From JBLZUR01 sp048565625 (GTDB taxonomy: Bacteria > Pseudomonadota > Alphaproteobacteria > Sphingomonadales > Sphingomonadaceae): a stretch of 64,000 bases of DNA. This document shows, one piece after another, positions 39,977 through 48,779 of the stretch (the first letter of the stretch is position 1; every line of letters begins with the position of its first letter). A program made the translations under genes and the position numbers. Under the pieces are notes generated by a model. It was not told the DNA's origin. It worked only from the letters and a program-made list of their open reading frames with translations, and searched no databases. The stretch is from contig NZ_JBLZUR010000002.1 in NCBI RefSeq assembly GCF_048565625.1, positions 3,038,001 to 3,102,000 of the forward strand, read 5' to 3'.

Positions 39977-42900
39977 ATGTCGCGCTATTTCATCGATCGA
40001 CCCATCTTCGCATGGGTGATCGCGATCATCCTGATGCTGGCGGGGGTGCTTGCCCTCCGTACCCTGCCGATCGCCCAGTTTCCGGAGATCGCGCCGCCGG
40101 CGGTGGTGATCAACACGATCTATCCCGGTGCGGATGCGCAGACGCTCGAGAACACCACGACGCAGGTGATCGAGCAGCAGATGAAGGGCATCGACAACCT
40201 TCGCTACTTCTCGTCGACGAGTGACTCGGCGGGCAACCTTGCGATCACCCTGACCTTCGAGCAGGGCACCGACGCCGACATCGCGCAGGTGCAGGTCCAG
40301 AACAAGCTGCAGCAGGCGATGCCGGTCCTGCCGCAGGAGGTTCAGCAACAGGGTCTGCGCGTCACCAAGTCGAACGGCACCATCCTGATGGTCGTCGCGC
40401 TCTATTCCGAGACCGGGGAGCATACCCAGGTCGACCTGGGTGACTATGTCGCCAGCCAGCTGCAGGATCCGCTCAGCCGCGTGAGCGGCGTCGGCGACAC
40501 GCAGGTGCTCGGCTCGCAATATGCCATGCGGATCTGGCTCGATCCGTTCAAGATGGCCAATCTCAACATCAGCGTCGCCGATGTTCGAACGGCGATCCAG
40601 GCGCAGAACGCGCAGGTCTCGGCCGGTCAGATCGGCGGGCGTCCAGCCATTGAAGAGCAGGCTCTCAACGCGACGATCACCGCGCAGAGCCGGCTGCAGA
40701 CCGCGGAACAGTTCGAGCAGATCATTCTCCGCTCGGCGCCCGAAGGTGCCACGGTGCGGCTAGGCGACGTCGCCCGGATCGAGAAGGGCTCCGAGACCTA
40801 CAACTTCGTGGCGCGCTACAACGGCAAGCAAGCGGCCGGGTTCAGGATCGGCCTAGCGCCGGGTGCGAACGCGCTGGATACCGTGGAGCGCGTGAAGGCT
40901 GAAGTCGCGGAACTCTCCAAGCGCTTCCCACCCGATGTGAAATACGCGTACCCGGTCGACAACTCGACGTTCGTTGCGCTGTCCGTCGAGCAGGTCGTTC
41001 ACACGCTGGTCGAAGCGGTCGTCCTCGTCTTCGTCGTCATGTTCATCTTCCTGCAGAGCTGGCGCGCGACGATCATCCCGACGATCGCGGTGCCGGTCGT
41101 GCTCCTCGGCAGCTTCGCGGTGCTGCAGCTCGCCGGATTCAGCATCAACACGCTGACCCTGTTCGGCATGGTGCTGGCGATCGGTCTGCTTGTCGATGAC
41201 GCCATTGTGGTGGTCGAGAACGTGGAGCGCCTGATCCAGACCGAAGGTCTGTCGCCCCGAGATGCCGCCCGCAAGTCGATGGACGAGATCTCCGGCGCTC
41301 TTATCGGCATCGGTCTGGTCCTCTCGGCCGTGTTCCTGCCGATGGCGTTCTTCGGCGGCTCGACAGGCGTCATCTACCGCCAGTTCTCGATCACCATCGT
41401 CTCGTCGATGATCCTGTCGGTTCTGGTCGCCTTGATCCTGACGCCGGCCCTCTGCGCCACGATCCTGAAGCCGCACGCACCGGCAGGCGAGCAGCACGAG
41501 CATGGGTCCGGCAACTCGCTTTACGACCGGACGGCCGGCCGCTTCTTCCGCTGGTTCAACCGGACTTTCGACAATGGCGTCGAACGCTACGGCAAGACCG
41601 TCCACAAGGTGGAGCGGCGCTGGGGACGCACGATGGTCGTCTTTGCGGTCCTGGTCGCCGGCCTCGTGTTCCTCTTCCTGCGGCTCCCGACCGGCTTCTT
41701 GCCCGAGGAAGATCAGGGCATCGTTTATACCCAAGTGTCCCTGCCGGCCGGGTCGACCATCGACGAGACCCAGCGTACGCTGGATCAGGTGCGCGAGTAC
41801 TATCTCGGCACGGAGAGCAAGGTGATCGACCGCGTCTTCACCGTCGCCGGATTCGGCTTCGTCGGTCAGGGACAGAATGTCGGCATAGCCTTCGTCCGCG
41901 CCCGTTCCTGGGAGGACCGCGACAGCGCGGATCTTCGCGTGCCCGCTCTCGTGCAACGCGCCAATGCCAATCTGTCCCGGCTTCGCGCGGGGCAGGTCAT
42001 CACCTTCGCGCCGCCTGCGGTGACCGAGCTCGGCAACGCCAACGGGTTCGTCTTCGAGCTCAAGGACAGCGGCAATCAGGGTCATGCCGCGCTGATGGCG
42101 GCGCGCAACAAGCTGCTCGGCATGGCGCGTCAGGACGCGCGCCTGTTCCAGGTTCGTCCGAACGGCCTTGAGGACGTGCCTCAGCTGAAGCTGAACGTCG
42201 ATCAGGCGCGCGCCGGTGCGCTCGGCCTCAACCAGGCCGATATCAACACCACCATCTCCACCGCCTTCGGTGGCGCCTATATCAACGACTTCATCGATCG
42301 CGGTCGCGTGAAGCGCGTCTATGTTCAGGCCGACGCGCCGTATCGGGTGAGCCCGGAGGCGATCAACGACTTCTACGTCCGCGGGTCGAGCGGGACGCTC
42401 GCGCCTTTCTCGTCCTTCGCCACGACGGACTGGAGCTTCGGCCCGGCGCGGCTGGAGCGGTATAACGGCGTGTCGGCTGTGCAGATCCAGGGCTCGCCTG
42501 CGCCGGGTCAGAGTTCGGGCGATGCCATCCGCGCAATGGAGGAGATCGCTGCCAAAATCCCGGGCTTCGACTACGAATGGACCGGGTTGTCGTACGAGGA
42601 GCAGCTTTCGGGCGGGCAGGCACCGGCACTCTATGCGGTCTCTCTCCTGATCGTGTTCCTGTGCTTGGCCGCCCTCTACGAAAGCTGGTCGATCCCGATC
42701 GCGGTCATCCTGGTGGTGCCGCTCGGCGTGCTCGGCGCGGTCATCGCGGCGACCTTGGCCGGTCTCAACAACGACATCTACCTGCAGGTCGGCCTCATCA
42801 CGACCGTCGGTGTGTCGGCGAAGAACGCCATCCTGATCGTCGAATTCGCCGAGGAAAAGATGCGTGAGGGGCTGAGCGCCAGGGATGCTGCGGTGGAAGC

Positions 42901-43192
42901 GGCCAAGCTGCGCCTGCGACCGATCCTGATGACGTCCTTCGCGTTCGTCTTCGGCGTGTTGCCGCTCGCACTGTCGAAGGGCGCCGGTGCCGGTGGACAG
43001 AATGCGATCGGCTGGTCGGTGGTCGGCGGCATGCTGTCCGCCACCGTGCTGGCCATCTTCTTCGTGCCGACCTTCTTCGTGGTCGTGAAGCGGCTGTTCC
43101 GCCAGGATCAGCCCGCCAAGCAGGAGAGCGGCCCACGCGAGGACCTCGGCCTTGGACCGGTAGACGACCTCGGCGCGCCGCGGAGAATATGA
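39977..43192 (+). CDS. RND multidrug efflux permease (HAE1 family)
   Basis: A 1071-residue AcrB/MexB-type proton-driven drug exporter. The N-terminus SRYFIDRPIFAWVIAIILML is TM1. TM4 has the paired aspartates (GLLVDDAIVVVENVERL), and TM10 has the lysine of the proton relay (VSAKNAILIVEFAEEKMREG). Two large periplasmic porter/docking loops are complete. Length and sequence place it in the hydrophobic-amphiphilic exporter group. Substrates probably include antibiotics, dyes, detergents or solvents, but cannot be told. The stop overlaps the start of the outer-membrane factor gene by four bases (ATGA). Confidence 0.97.
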   Translation: MSRYFIDRPIFAWVIAIILMLAGVLALRTLPIAQFPEIAPPAVVINTIYPGADAQTLENTTTQVIEQQMKGIDNLRYFSSTSDSAGNLAITLTFEQGTDADIAQVQVQNKLQQAMPVLPQEVQQQGLRVTKSNGTILMVVALYSETGEHTQVDLGDYVASQLQDPLSRVSGVGDTQVLGSQYAMRIWLDPFKMANLNISVADVRTAIQAQNAQVSAGQIGGRPAIEEQALNATITAQSRLQTAEQFEQIILRSAPEGATVRLGDVARIEKGSETYNFVARYNGKQAAGFRIGLAPGANALDTVERVKAEVAELSKRFPPDVKYAYPVDNSTFVALSVEQVVHTLVEAVVLVFVVMFIFLQSWRATIIPTIAVPVVLLGSFAVLQLAGFSINTLTLFGMVLAIGLLVDDAIVVVENVERLIQTEGLSPRDAARKSMDEISGALIGIGLVLSAVFLPMAFFGGSTGVIYRQFSITIVSSMILSVLVALILTPALCATILKPHAPAGEQHEHGSGNSLYDRTAGRFFRWFNRTFDNGVERYGKTVHKVERRWGRTMVVFAVLVAGLVFLFLRLPTGFLPEEDQGIVYTQVSLPAGSTIDETQRTLDQVREYYLGTESKVIDRVFTVAGFGFVGQGQNVGIAFVRARSWEDRDSADLRVPALVQRANANLSRLRAGQVITFAPPAVTELGNANGFVFELKDSGNQGHAALMAARNKLLGMARQDARLFQVRPNGLEDVPQLKLNVDQARAGALGLNQADINTTISTAFGGAYINDFIDRGRVKRVYVQADAPYRVSPEAINDFYVRGSSGTLAPFSSFATTDWSFGPARLERYNGVSAVQIQGSPAPGQSSGDAIRAMEEIAAKIPGFDYEWTGLSYEEQLSGGQAPALYAVSLLIVFLCLAALYESWSIPIAVILVVPLGVLGAVIAATLAGLNNDIYLQVGLITTVGVSAKNAILIVEFAEEKMREGLSARDAAVEAAKLRLRPILMTSFAFVFGVLPLALSKGAGAGGQNAIGWSVVGGMLSATVLAIFFVPTFFVVVKRLFRQDQPAKQESGPREDLGLGPVDDLGAPRRI

Positions 43193-44745
43193 TGAAGAAA
43201 GTCGTCCTTGGCGCGCCACTCGTGGCGCTGATCCTGTCCGCCTGCGATCTCGCACCGAAGTATGTGTCGCCGGCGCTCCCGGTGCCGCCATCCGCGCCGC
43301 AGGGCCCGGCATATGCCGGTCAGGCCGGCGCTGCCCTCGCTCCGGCGGACACAGCCTGGCAGGATTTCTTTACGGACGCCCGGCTTCGCCAACTGATTGC
43401 ACTCGCCCTCGACAATAACCGCGACCTGCGTGTCGCTATCGCCAATGTCGACCAGGCTCGTGCGCTTTATCGCGTCCAGCGCGCCGACCTGTTCCCGACC
43501 ATCGGCGCGAATGGCAGCGCGAATTACCAGAAGACCCCCTTCGGCGGCGTGGGAGCGGTCAACGGCGGGGGCGGCACCGGCGGTGTTGGTGGCGGCACCG
43601 GCGGCGTCGGAAATGGCCCCGGCGGTGTGGGCGGTGGCGTCGGCGGGGGCGGCACTGTCACGACCGGCGGCACGCGCATCGACACCTACTCCGCAAGCCT
43701 CGGCATCTCGGCCTGGGAACTTGATCTGTTCGGTCGCGTGCGCAACCTGACGCGCTCCGCCCAAGAGCAGTTCTTCGCGGCTGACGAGAACCGTAATGCG
43801 GCGCAGGTCACGCTGGTCGCGCAACTGGCGACCACCTGGGTCACGATGGCGGCCGATCAGGGCCGGTTGCGCATCGCACGCGACACCGAACGCGCCTTTG
43901 CCCAGACTCTGGAGCTGACCCGCGCCCGCTTCCGCGTCGGCATCGCCTCCGAACTGGAAGTGCGGCAGGCGCAGACCACCTACGACCAAGCGCGGTCAGA
44001 TATTGCAGAGGCGACCACGCTCGTTGCGCAGGATCAGAACGCGCTGAACCTCTTGGCGGGAACCACCGTGCCGGCCGAGCTGCTGCCCGCGGACCTGGCC
44101 GAGCAGCCGGCCACGCTCGACAACCTGCCAGCGGACCTGCCCTCCGCCGCCTTGCTCCGCCGTCCGGACATCGCGGCGGCGGAGCATCAGCTCCGCGCCG
44201 CCAATGCTGACATCGGCGCGGCGCGGGCCGCCTTCTTCCCGAACATCTCACTGACCGCAGCCTTCGGCACGCTCAGCCTGGGCCTGTCCAACCTGTTCGG
44301 ATCCGGCAGCAACTTCTGGTCCGTGAACCCTCAGGCGAGCGTCCCCCTGCTCGACTTCGGCCGCAACAAGGGCAACCTTCGCTACGCTGAGGCGACCTAC
44401 CGCGCCCAGCTCGCTCAATACGAGCGAGCGGTGCAGGCCGGCTTCCGTGAGGTCGCCGATGCCCTCGCCCGGCGCGGCACCATCGGTCAGCAGCTGGAGG
44501 CGGACACCTCCCTCCGCGACTCTGCCCGGGTCGCCTATCGCTTGTCTGAGGCGCGATTCCGCTCTGGCATCGATCCGTTCCTGACGACGCTCGATTCGCA
44601 GCGCGCGCTCTACAGCGCCGAACAGACACTGCTTATGACCCGCCTGATCCGCGAGTCGAATGCGATCGAACTCTACCGTGCCTTCGGTGGCGGCATGCGG
44701 TCGCAGGATGCGGCGAACGACCGGATCTCGCCGATCCCGCGCTGA
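43189..44745 (+). CDS. Outer-membrane efflux lipoprotein (NodT/OprM family) with glycine-rich insert
   Basis: A 518-residue TolC-like channel. A lipobox (LILSAC) at residue 19 is followed by DLAPKYVSPALPVP, the typical NodT opening. The two structural repeats of helix-strand-helix are present, with LDNNRDLRVAIANVDQARALYRVQRADLFPTI and LLRRPDIAAAEHQLRAANADIGAARAAFFPNISL. Between residues ~119 and 161, where the first repeat's beta hairpin should be, there is an unusual low-complexity Gly/Val/Thr insert. Translationally coupled to the permease. It ends 13 bases before the converging parB stop. Confidence 0.95.
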   Translation: MMKKVVLGAPLVALILSACDLAPKYVSPALPVPPSAPQGPAYAGQAGAALAPADTAWQDFFTDARLRQLIALALDNNRDLRVAIANVDQARALYRVQRADLFPTIGANGSANYQKTPFGGVGAVNGGGGTGGVGGGTGGVGNGPGGVGGGVGGGGTVTTGGTRIDTYSASLGISAWELDLFGRVRNLTRSAQEQFFAADENRNAAQVTLVAQLATTWVTMAADQGRLRIARDTERAFAQTLELTRARFRVGIASELEVRQAQTTYDQARSDIAEATTLVAQDQNALNLLAGTTVPAELLPADLAEQPATLDNLPADLPSAALLRRPDIAAAEHQLRAANADIGAARAAFFPNISLTAAFGTLSLGLSNLFGSGSNFWSVNPQASVPLLDFGRNKGNLRYAEATYRAQLAQYERAVQAGFREVADALARRGTIGQQLEADTSLRDSARVAYRLSEARFRSGIDPFLTTLDSQRALYSAEQTLLMTRLIRESNAIELYRAFGGGMRSQDAANDRISPIPR

Positions 44746-44758
44746 ACGACGGCTTGGC

Positions 44759-45643
44759 CTAAATTCCCTCGCCGCTCAGGCGCTGGCAGATCATGTCGAG
44801 TTGATCCAACGACGAGTAGGTCAGCGTGACCGTGCCGCCCGGCGCGTCATGAGCGACGGTAACCTTCAGTCCGATCATGTCGGCCAGTTGCCGCTCCAGC
44901 GCGCGGATATCCGCGTCGCTTTCCGTCGATGGTTGACGACGCGTCGCCTTGTTGACCGTCCCCTTCCCCTTGCGCGCCAGGGCTTCCGCCTGGCGAACGG
45001 ATAGGCCCCTGGCGACGATCTCGGCCGCAAGCGCCTCCGCATCGGGATGTGTCGCAATCGCACGAGCGTGCCCCATGCTGAGCTGTCCTTCCGCTACCAG
45101 TGCGCGCACGGTGGCGGGAAGATCGAGCAGACGCAGCAGGTTGGCGACATGGCTGCGCGACTTGTGCACCAGCCTGCCTAGGACATCCTGAGTGTGCCCG
45201 TATTCTTCGATCAGCCGGCGGTAAGCCTCGGCCTCCTCGATCGCATTCAACTCCTCGCGCTGAATGTTCTCGATAAGGGCAACCTCAAGGGTCTCGGACT
45301 CGTCGAAGTCTCGAACGATTACAGGGACTTCGTGAAGTTGCGCACGCTGTGCAGCACGCCAGCGCCGCTCCCCGGCGACGATCTGGTAATCGTCACCGAG
45401 GGGACGGACCACGATCGGCTGGATGAGGCCCCGCTGCGAGATCGACTGCGCGAGCTCGCTCAGAGCGTCCTCATCGAAGTGCCGCCGTGGCTGATCGGGA
45501 TGTGGGCTGAGCCGCGCCACCGCCACAATCGAAACGCCCGGCCGCGTGCCCGCTTCGGCAAGCGGCTGTTCCTGCGCAGCTTCGCCGAGGAGCGCTGTCA
45601 GTCCCCGCCCGAGCCCTGAACGCTTCTTCGCCGCCACGCTCAT
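44759..45643 (-). CDS. parB: Chromosome partitioning protein ParB
   Basis: A 294-residue CTP-dependent clamp that loads at parS and spreads. The N-terminus GLGRGLTALLGE is characteristic. Box I (LIQPIVVRPLGDDYQIVAGERRWRAAQ) and box II (ALIENIQREELNAIEEAEAYRRLI, with the arginine-patch/CTP region) are present. The HTH is EEYGHTQDVLGRLVHKSRSHVANLLRLL, and a dimerisation tail closes the protein. It overlaps the parA stop by 4 bases. Together with the two parS-like sites at 46986-47001 and 48763-48778 it forms the chromosomal segregation system. Confidence 0.97.
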   Translation of the reverse strand: MSVAAKKRSGLGRGLTALLGEAAQEQPLAEAGTRPGVSIVAVARLSPHPDQPRRHFDEDALSELAQSISQRGLIQPIVVRPLGDDYQIVAGERRWRAAQRAQLHEVPVIVRDFDESETLEVALIENIQREELNAIEEAEAYRRLIEEYGHTQDVLGRLVHKSRSHVANLLRLLDLPATVRALVAEGQLSMGHARAIATHPDAEALAAEIVARGLSVRQAEALARKGKGTVNKATRRQPSTESDADIRALERQLADMIGLKVTVAHDAPGGTVTLTYSSLDQLDMICQRLSGEGI

Positions 45644-46419
45644 GCCGCTTCCTTTTCGAGTTTCAGCCTGCTCACCGTCTCACGCGCGAGCGCCATGTAC
45701 GCCGTCGAGCCGGAGCAGCGATGATCGTAAAGGAGCGCGGGCATCCCATGGCTCGGCGCCTCCGATAGGCGCACATTGCGTGGCACCACAGTCGTGAACA
45801 CAACATCGCCAAGCACCGCCCGAACATCGTCGGCGACCATTTCGGACAGATTGTTGCGACGGTCGTACATTGTCAGCGCCACGCCGAGCATGTTCAGCGA
45901 CGGGTTGGACGTGCTGCGAACCTGCTCGATGGTCCGCAGCAATTGGCTCAGCCCTTCGAGCGCGAAGAACTCGCACTGCATGGGCACGAACATGTGGTCG
46001 GCGGCGACAAGGGCGTTGACGGTGAGCAGGCCAAGAGAAGGCGGGCAATCGATGAGGCAGATGTCCCAGGCGGCGCCTTGATCCTTGAGCGCCGCTTTCA
46101 GCCGTCCGGTGCGATTCTCCAGCTGCGACAGCTCCAGCTCCGCACTGGCTAGGTCCATCGTTGCCGGGACGACGGAGAGTTGTGGAACCAGCGTCTCCAC
46201 AGCCGCGGCGTTCAGGTCGGCATCTCCGGTCAGGAGATCGTAGACGGTGAGATCGCGACGATTACGGTCAATACCAAGCCCCGTCGAGGCATTCCCCTGC
46301 GGGTCGAGGTCGAGGAGCAGGACACGCCATCCGGAGGCCGCCAGACCGGTCGCGAGATTGATCGCGGTAGTGGTCTTGCCCACTCCACCCTTCTGATTGG
46401 CGATAGCGATACGGATCAC
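45640..46419 (-). CDS. parA: Chromosome partitioning ATPase ParA
   Basis: A 259-residue Walker-type ATPase that moves ParB-parS complexes. The deviant Walker A KGGVGKTTTAINLATGLAA is at the N-terminus. Walker A' LLLDLDPQGNASTGLG and Walker B CLIDCPPSLGLLTVNAL follow. I chose the GTG at 46417-46419 (then IRIAIANQKGG), which overlaps the rsmG stop as GTGA; the longer open frame to 46563 is non-homologous and lies inside rsmG. Gene order mnmG-rsmG-parA-parB is conserved near bacterial origins. Confidence 0.97.
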   Translation of the reverse strand: MIRIAIANQKGGVGKTTTAINLATGLAASGWRVLLLDLDPQGNASTGLGIDRNRRDLTVYDLLTGDADLNAAAVETLVPQLSVVPATMDLASAELELSQLENRTGRLKAALKDQGAAWDICLIDCPPSLGLLTVNALVAADHMFVPMQCEFFALEGLSQLLRTIEQVRSTSNPSLNMLGVALTMYDRRNNLSEMVADDVRAVLGDVVFTTVVPRNVRLSEAPSHGMPALLYDHRCSGSTAYMALARETVSRLKLEKEAA

Positions 46420-47030
46420 CCGCGTCTCCCGGTCACCCCGTCCGCGACGACGATCGCCGCATCGCTGCTGGTTACGCTTGCGACCAGCCTGAACCGACCA
46501 TGCCAGCTTTGTTCCGCCAACGCCATCTCCTCCGCAGCCGATCGGCCCTTCGGAAGCAGCCAATATGTCTCACGCGTGGAAAGTCGGAGACCCATTTGCA
46601 GAAGAGCATCAAGGCTTGCGACGGCGCGAGCGGAGATGACGTCGTATTGGCGATCGGGTAGCCGTTCTGCAAGGCACTGTGCGACCTGAACGTTCTTCAG
46701 GTTCAGAGCGTCGACCGCCGCCTGAAGAAACTCGACCCTCCGGCGGCGCGGTTCGCACAGCGTCACCCGCACCTGTGGCCGCGCGATGGCCACGACCATT
46801 CCTGGCAGTCCGGGCCCTGAACCGATGTCTAGCCAACTTTGCGCAGCCTCCGGCGCCAGTCCGATCAGCTGCGTGCAATCCTCGATGTGGCGCTGCCAAA
46901 CCTCTGATTCGGTAGAGCGTGCGATGAGGTTCTGGCGCTGGTTCTCGGCCAAAAGCAGACCGACGAAGGCAGCGAGTTGATCACCTGTTTCACGTGGAAC
47001 ATTAGAACTCCCTTCAAGCGGGTTCTGCAT
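46416..47030 (-). CDS. rsmG: 16S rRNA (guanine527-N7)-methyltransferase
   Basis: A 204-residue SAM-dependent enzyme that methylates G527 of 16S rRNA. Motif I is SWLDIGSGPGLPGMVVAIARP. It is followed by VTLCEPRRRRVEFLQAAVDAL, a conserved YDVISARAVASLDALL, and LPKGRSAAEEM. The start at 47030 overlaps mnmG's last 17 bases. Codons ~11-15 contain a parS-like 16-mer, read as NVPRETG, recalling the FHVKQ-encoding parS in rsmG of other bacteria. It is followed by parA through a GTGA overlap. Confidence 0.95.
   Translation of the reverse strand: MQNPLEGSSNVPRETGDQLAAFVGLLLAENQRQNLIARSTESEVWQRHIEDCTQLIGLAPEAAQSWLDIGSGPGLPGMVVAIARPQVRVTLCEPRRRRVEFLQAAVDALNLKNVQVAQCLAERLPDRQYDVISARAVASLDALLQMGLRLSTRETYWLLPKGRSAAEEMALAEQSWHGRFRLVASVTSSDAAIVVADGVTGRRG
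46986..47001. other. parS-like site inside rsmG
   Basis: TGTTTCACGTGGAACA differs from the canonical parS TGTTTCACGTGAAACA at one position. It lies within the first codons of rsmG, next to parA-parB, the usual location for a chromosomal centromere site. ParB binding here is inferred. Confidence 0.85.
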
Positions 47031-48726
47031 GGCGCTTCATCTGCACGGCCAACGCGGCCAGCGCCGCGGGGGTGATCCCTGGGATACGCTGCGCCTGCCC
47101 TAAACTGACGGGACGGGTGGCCATCAGACGCTCCTTCATCTCGTTCGACAATCCTGCAATCGATGCATAGTCCAGCTGTGCAGGGATGATGTGCGCTGCC
47201 TGAGCGCGGAGGGCGGAGATTTCGGCTGCCTGGCGTTCGACATACGGGGCGTAGCGTCGGTCCTCCTCAACCTCGGCGAGCAACTCGGTATCTGTCGTAG
47301 TTGCGCCGGCCGCGACAGCCTCCTTCGCACTCAGGCGCTCTTCGGTCCCTGTTTGCTGTGTCTCCGTTAGGCACCCTAGCTTCAACGCAAGCGGCCCGAG
47401 GCGCGATACAGCGTTGTCCGCGCGAAGCCGCAAGCGGTACTCTGCCCGGGCTGTCAGCATCCGATAAGGCTCGCTCACCCCTTGCGTCGTAAGGTCATCC
47501 ACGAGAACACCGACATAGCTGTCGTACCGCTCGAAGGTCATCGGGGCTTCCGAAGTGCAGTATCGTGAGGCGCCGACCCCTGCGACGAGTCCCTGCGCGG
47601 CCGCCTCTTCGTAGCCCGTGGTCCCATTGATCTGCCCAGCGAGGAACAGGCCCGGTAATTCACGAAGCTGGAGGTCCGAGCCGAGTTGACGGGGATCGAC
47701 ATAGTCGTACTCCACGGCATAGCCCGGCTCGGCAATCTCCGTCGCCTCTAATCCCGGGATTGATCGTACGAATTCATTCTGCACCTCCGCCGGCAATGCC
47801 GTCGAGATGCCGTTTGGATAGACCAAGTTATCGTTCAAGCCTTCGGGTTCGAGGAAGATCTGGTGGCCATCACGATCGCCGAAGCGCACGACCTTGTCTT
47901 CGATCGATGGGCAGTATCGCGGCCCCCTTCCCTCAATCGACCCGGAGTATACCGGTGATTGGTCGAGGTTGCTTCGGATGATGTCATGCGTCGAGGCGAT
48001 CGTCCGTGTGATCGCGCAGTGAAGCTGCGGAAGTGCTCGCCCCGCGCTCTGCGGCGACATCAGCCATTCGTCTGCATCACTTTCCTGGCGCTGCAGCCGT
48101 GCCCAGTCGATCGTGCGACCGTCGAGGCGCGGCGGCGTCCCGGTCTTCAGGCGACCCAGCCGTAGGCCCAAGTCCGCCAGTTCTTGGCCCAAATGCGTTG
48201 CTGCACGCTCACGCGTTCGCCCACCTTCCGTACGGCTCCCGCCCATGTGCATGGTCGCGCGGAGGAATGTCCCTGTGGCCAGGATCACGGCGCGTGCCGA
48301 GATCGTCCGGCCATCGCCGAGAGACACACCCGCGATCACGCCATTCTGATGCTGCAACCCAGCCACCTCGCCAGTGATGAGGGTCACGCCGCTGCCCCCG
48401 ACCAACTCCTGCATCGCGCGTGCGAATGCACGCCGGTCGGCCTGGACACGCGGGCCCCAGACGGCGGCGCCCTTGCTGCGGTTGAGCATACGATAGTGAA
48501 TAGCGGCCGCGTCAGCCGCTCGACCGATCAAACCTCCCAGTGCATCGACCTCCCTGACGAGATGGCCCTTGCCGATTCCACCGATCGCCGGATTGCAAGA
48601 CATCATTCCAACGTTGCCGGCCGAGAAGCTGACCAGGGCCACGGTCCGGCCCATCCGCGCTGCAACACAAGCCGCCTCGCAGCCAGCATGGCCCGAGCCA
48701 ACCACCACGACATCAAAGATATCCAT
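47014..48726 (-). CDS. mnmG: tRNA uridine-5-carboxymethylaminomethyl(34) synthesis enzyme MnmG, shortened
   Basis: A 570-residue FAD protein that, with MnmE, modifies U34 of tRNAs. The FAD motif is DVVVVGSGHAGCEAACVAARMGRTVALVS, followed by MSCNPAIGGIGKGHLVREVDALGG, ATGTFLRATMHMGG, LKTGTPPRLDG and LPGLFLAGQINGTTGYEEAAAQG. The C-terminal helical domain ends LDYASIAGLSNEMKERL...RIPGITPAAL. Compared with E. coli MnmG (629 residues) about 60 residues are missing, mostly between LTETQQTGTEERLSAKE and the DLLAEV-like TELLAEVEEDRRYAPYVERQ. I chose the ATG at 48724-48726. mnmE lies upstream and rsmG overlaps. Confidence 0.93.
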   Translation of the reverse strand: MDIFDVVVVGSGHAGCEAACVAARMGRTVALVSFSAGNVGMMSCNPAIGGIGKGHLVREVDALGGLIGRAADAAAIHYRMLNRSKGAAVWGPRVQADRRAFARAMQELVGGSGVTLITGEVAGLQHQNGVIAGVSLGDGRTISARAVILATGTFLRATMHMGGSRTEGGRTRERAATHLGQELADLGLRLGRLKTGTPPRLDGRTIDWARLQRQESDADEWLMSPQSAGRALPQLHCAITRTIASTHDIIRSNLDQSPVYSGSIEGRGPRYCPSIEDKVVRFGDRDGHQIFLEPEGLNDNLVYPNGISTALPAEVQNEFVRSIPGLEATEIAEPGYAVEYDYVDPRQLGSDLQLRELPGLFLAGQINGTTGYEEAAAQGLVAGVGASRYCTSEAPMTFERYDSYVGVLVDDLTTQGVSEPYRMLTARAEYRLRLRADNAVSRLGPLALKLGCLTETQQTGTEERLSAKEAVAAGATTTDTELLAEVEEDRRYAPYVERQAAEISALRAQAAHIIPAQLDYASIAGLSNEMKERLMATRPVSLGQAQRIPGITPAALAALAVQMKRHAEPA

Positions 48727-48761
48727 AGCTTGGCCGCTATCCCCGAGACCAGCGCAGGTCA

Positions 48762-48779
48762 ACGTTCCACGTGGAACGT
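48762..48779. other. Second parS-like palindrome between mnmE and mnmG
   Basis: ACGTTCCACGTGGAACGT is a perfect 18-bp palindrome sharing the GTTYCACGTGRAAC core of parS. It fills most of the 52-base gap between the mnmE stop and mnmG start, 1.8 kb from the rsmG site. Confidence 0.8.

Noticed and set aside
40853..43312. An 819-residue minus-strand ORF antisense to the RND permease
   Set aside because: Charged low-complexity shadow of a well-defined 12-TM transporter gene.
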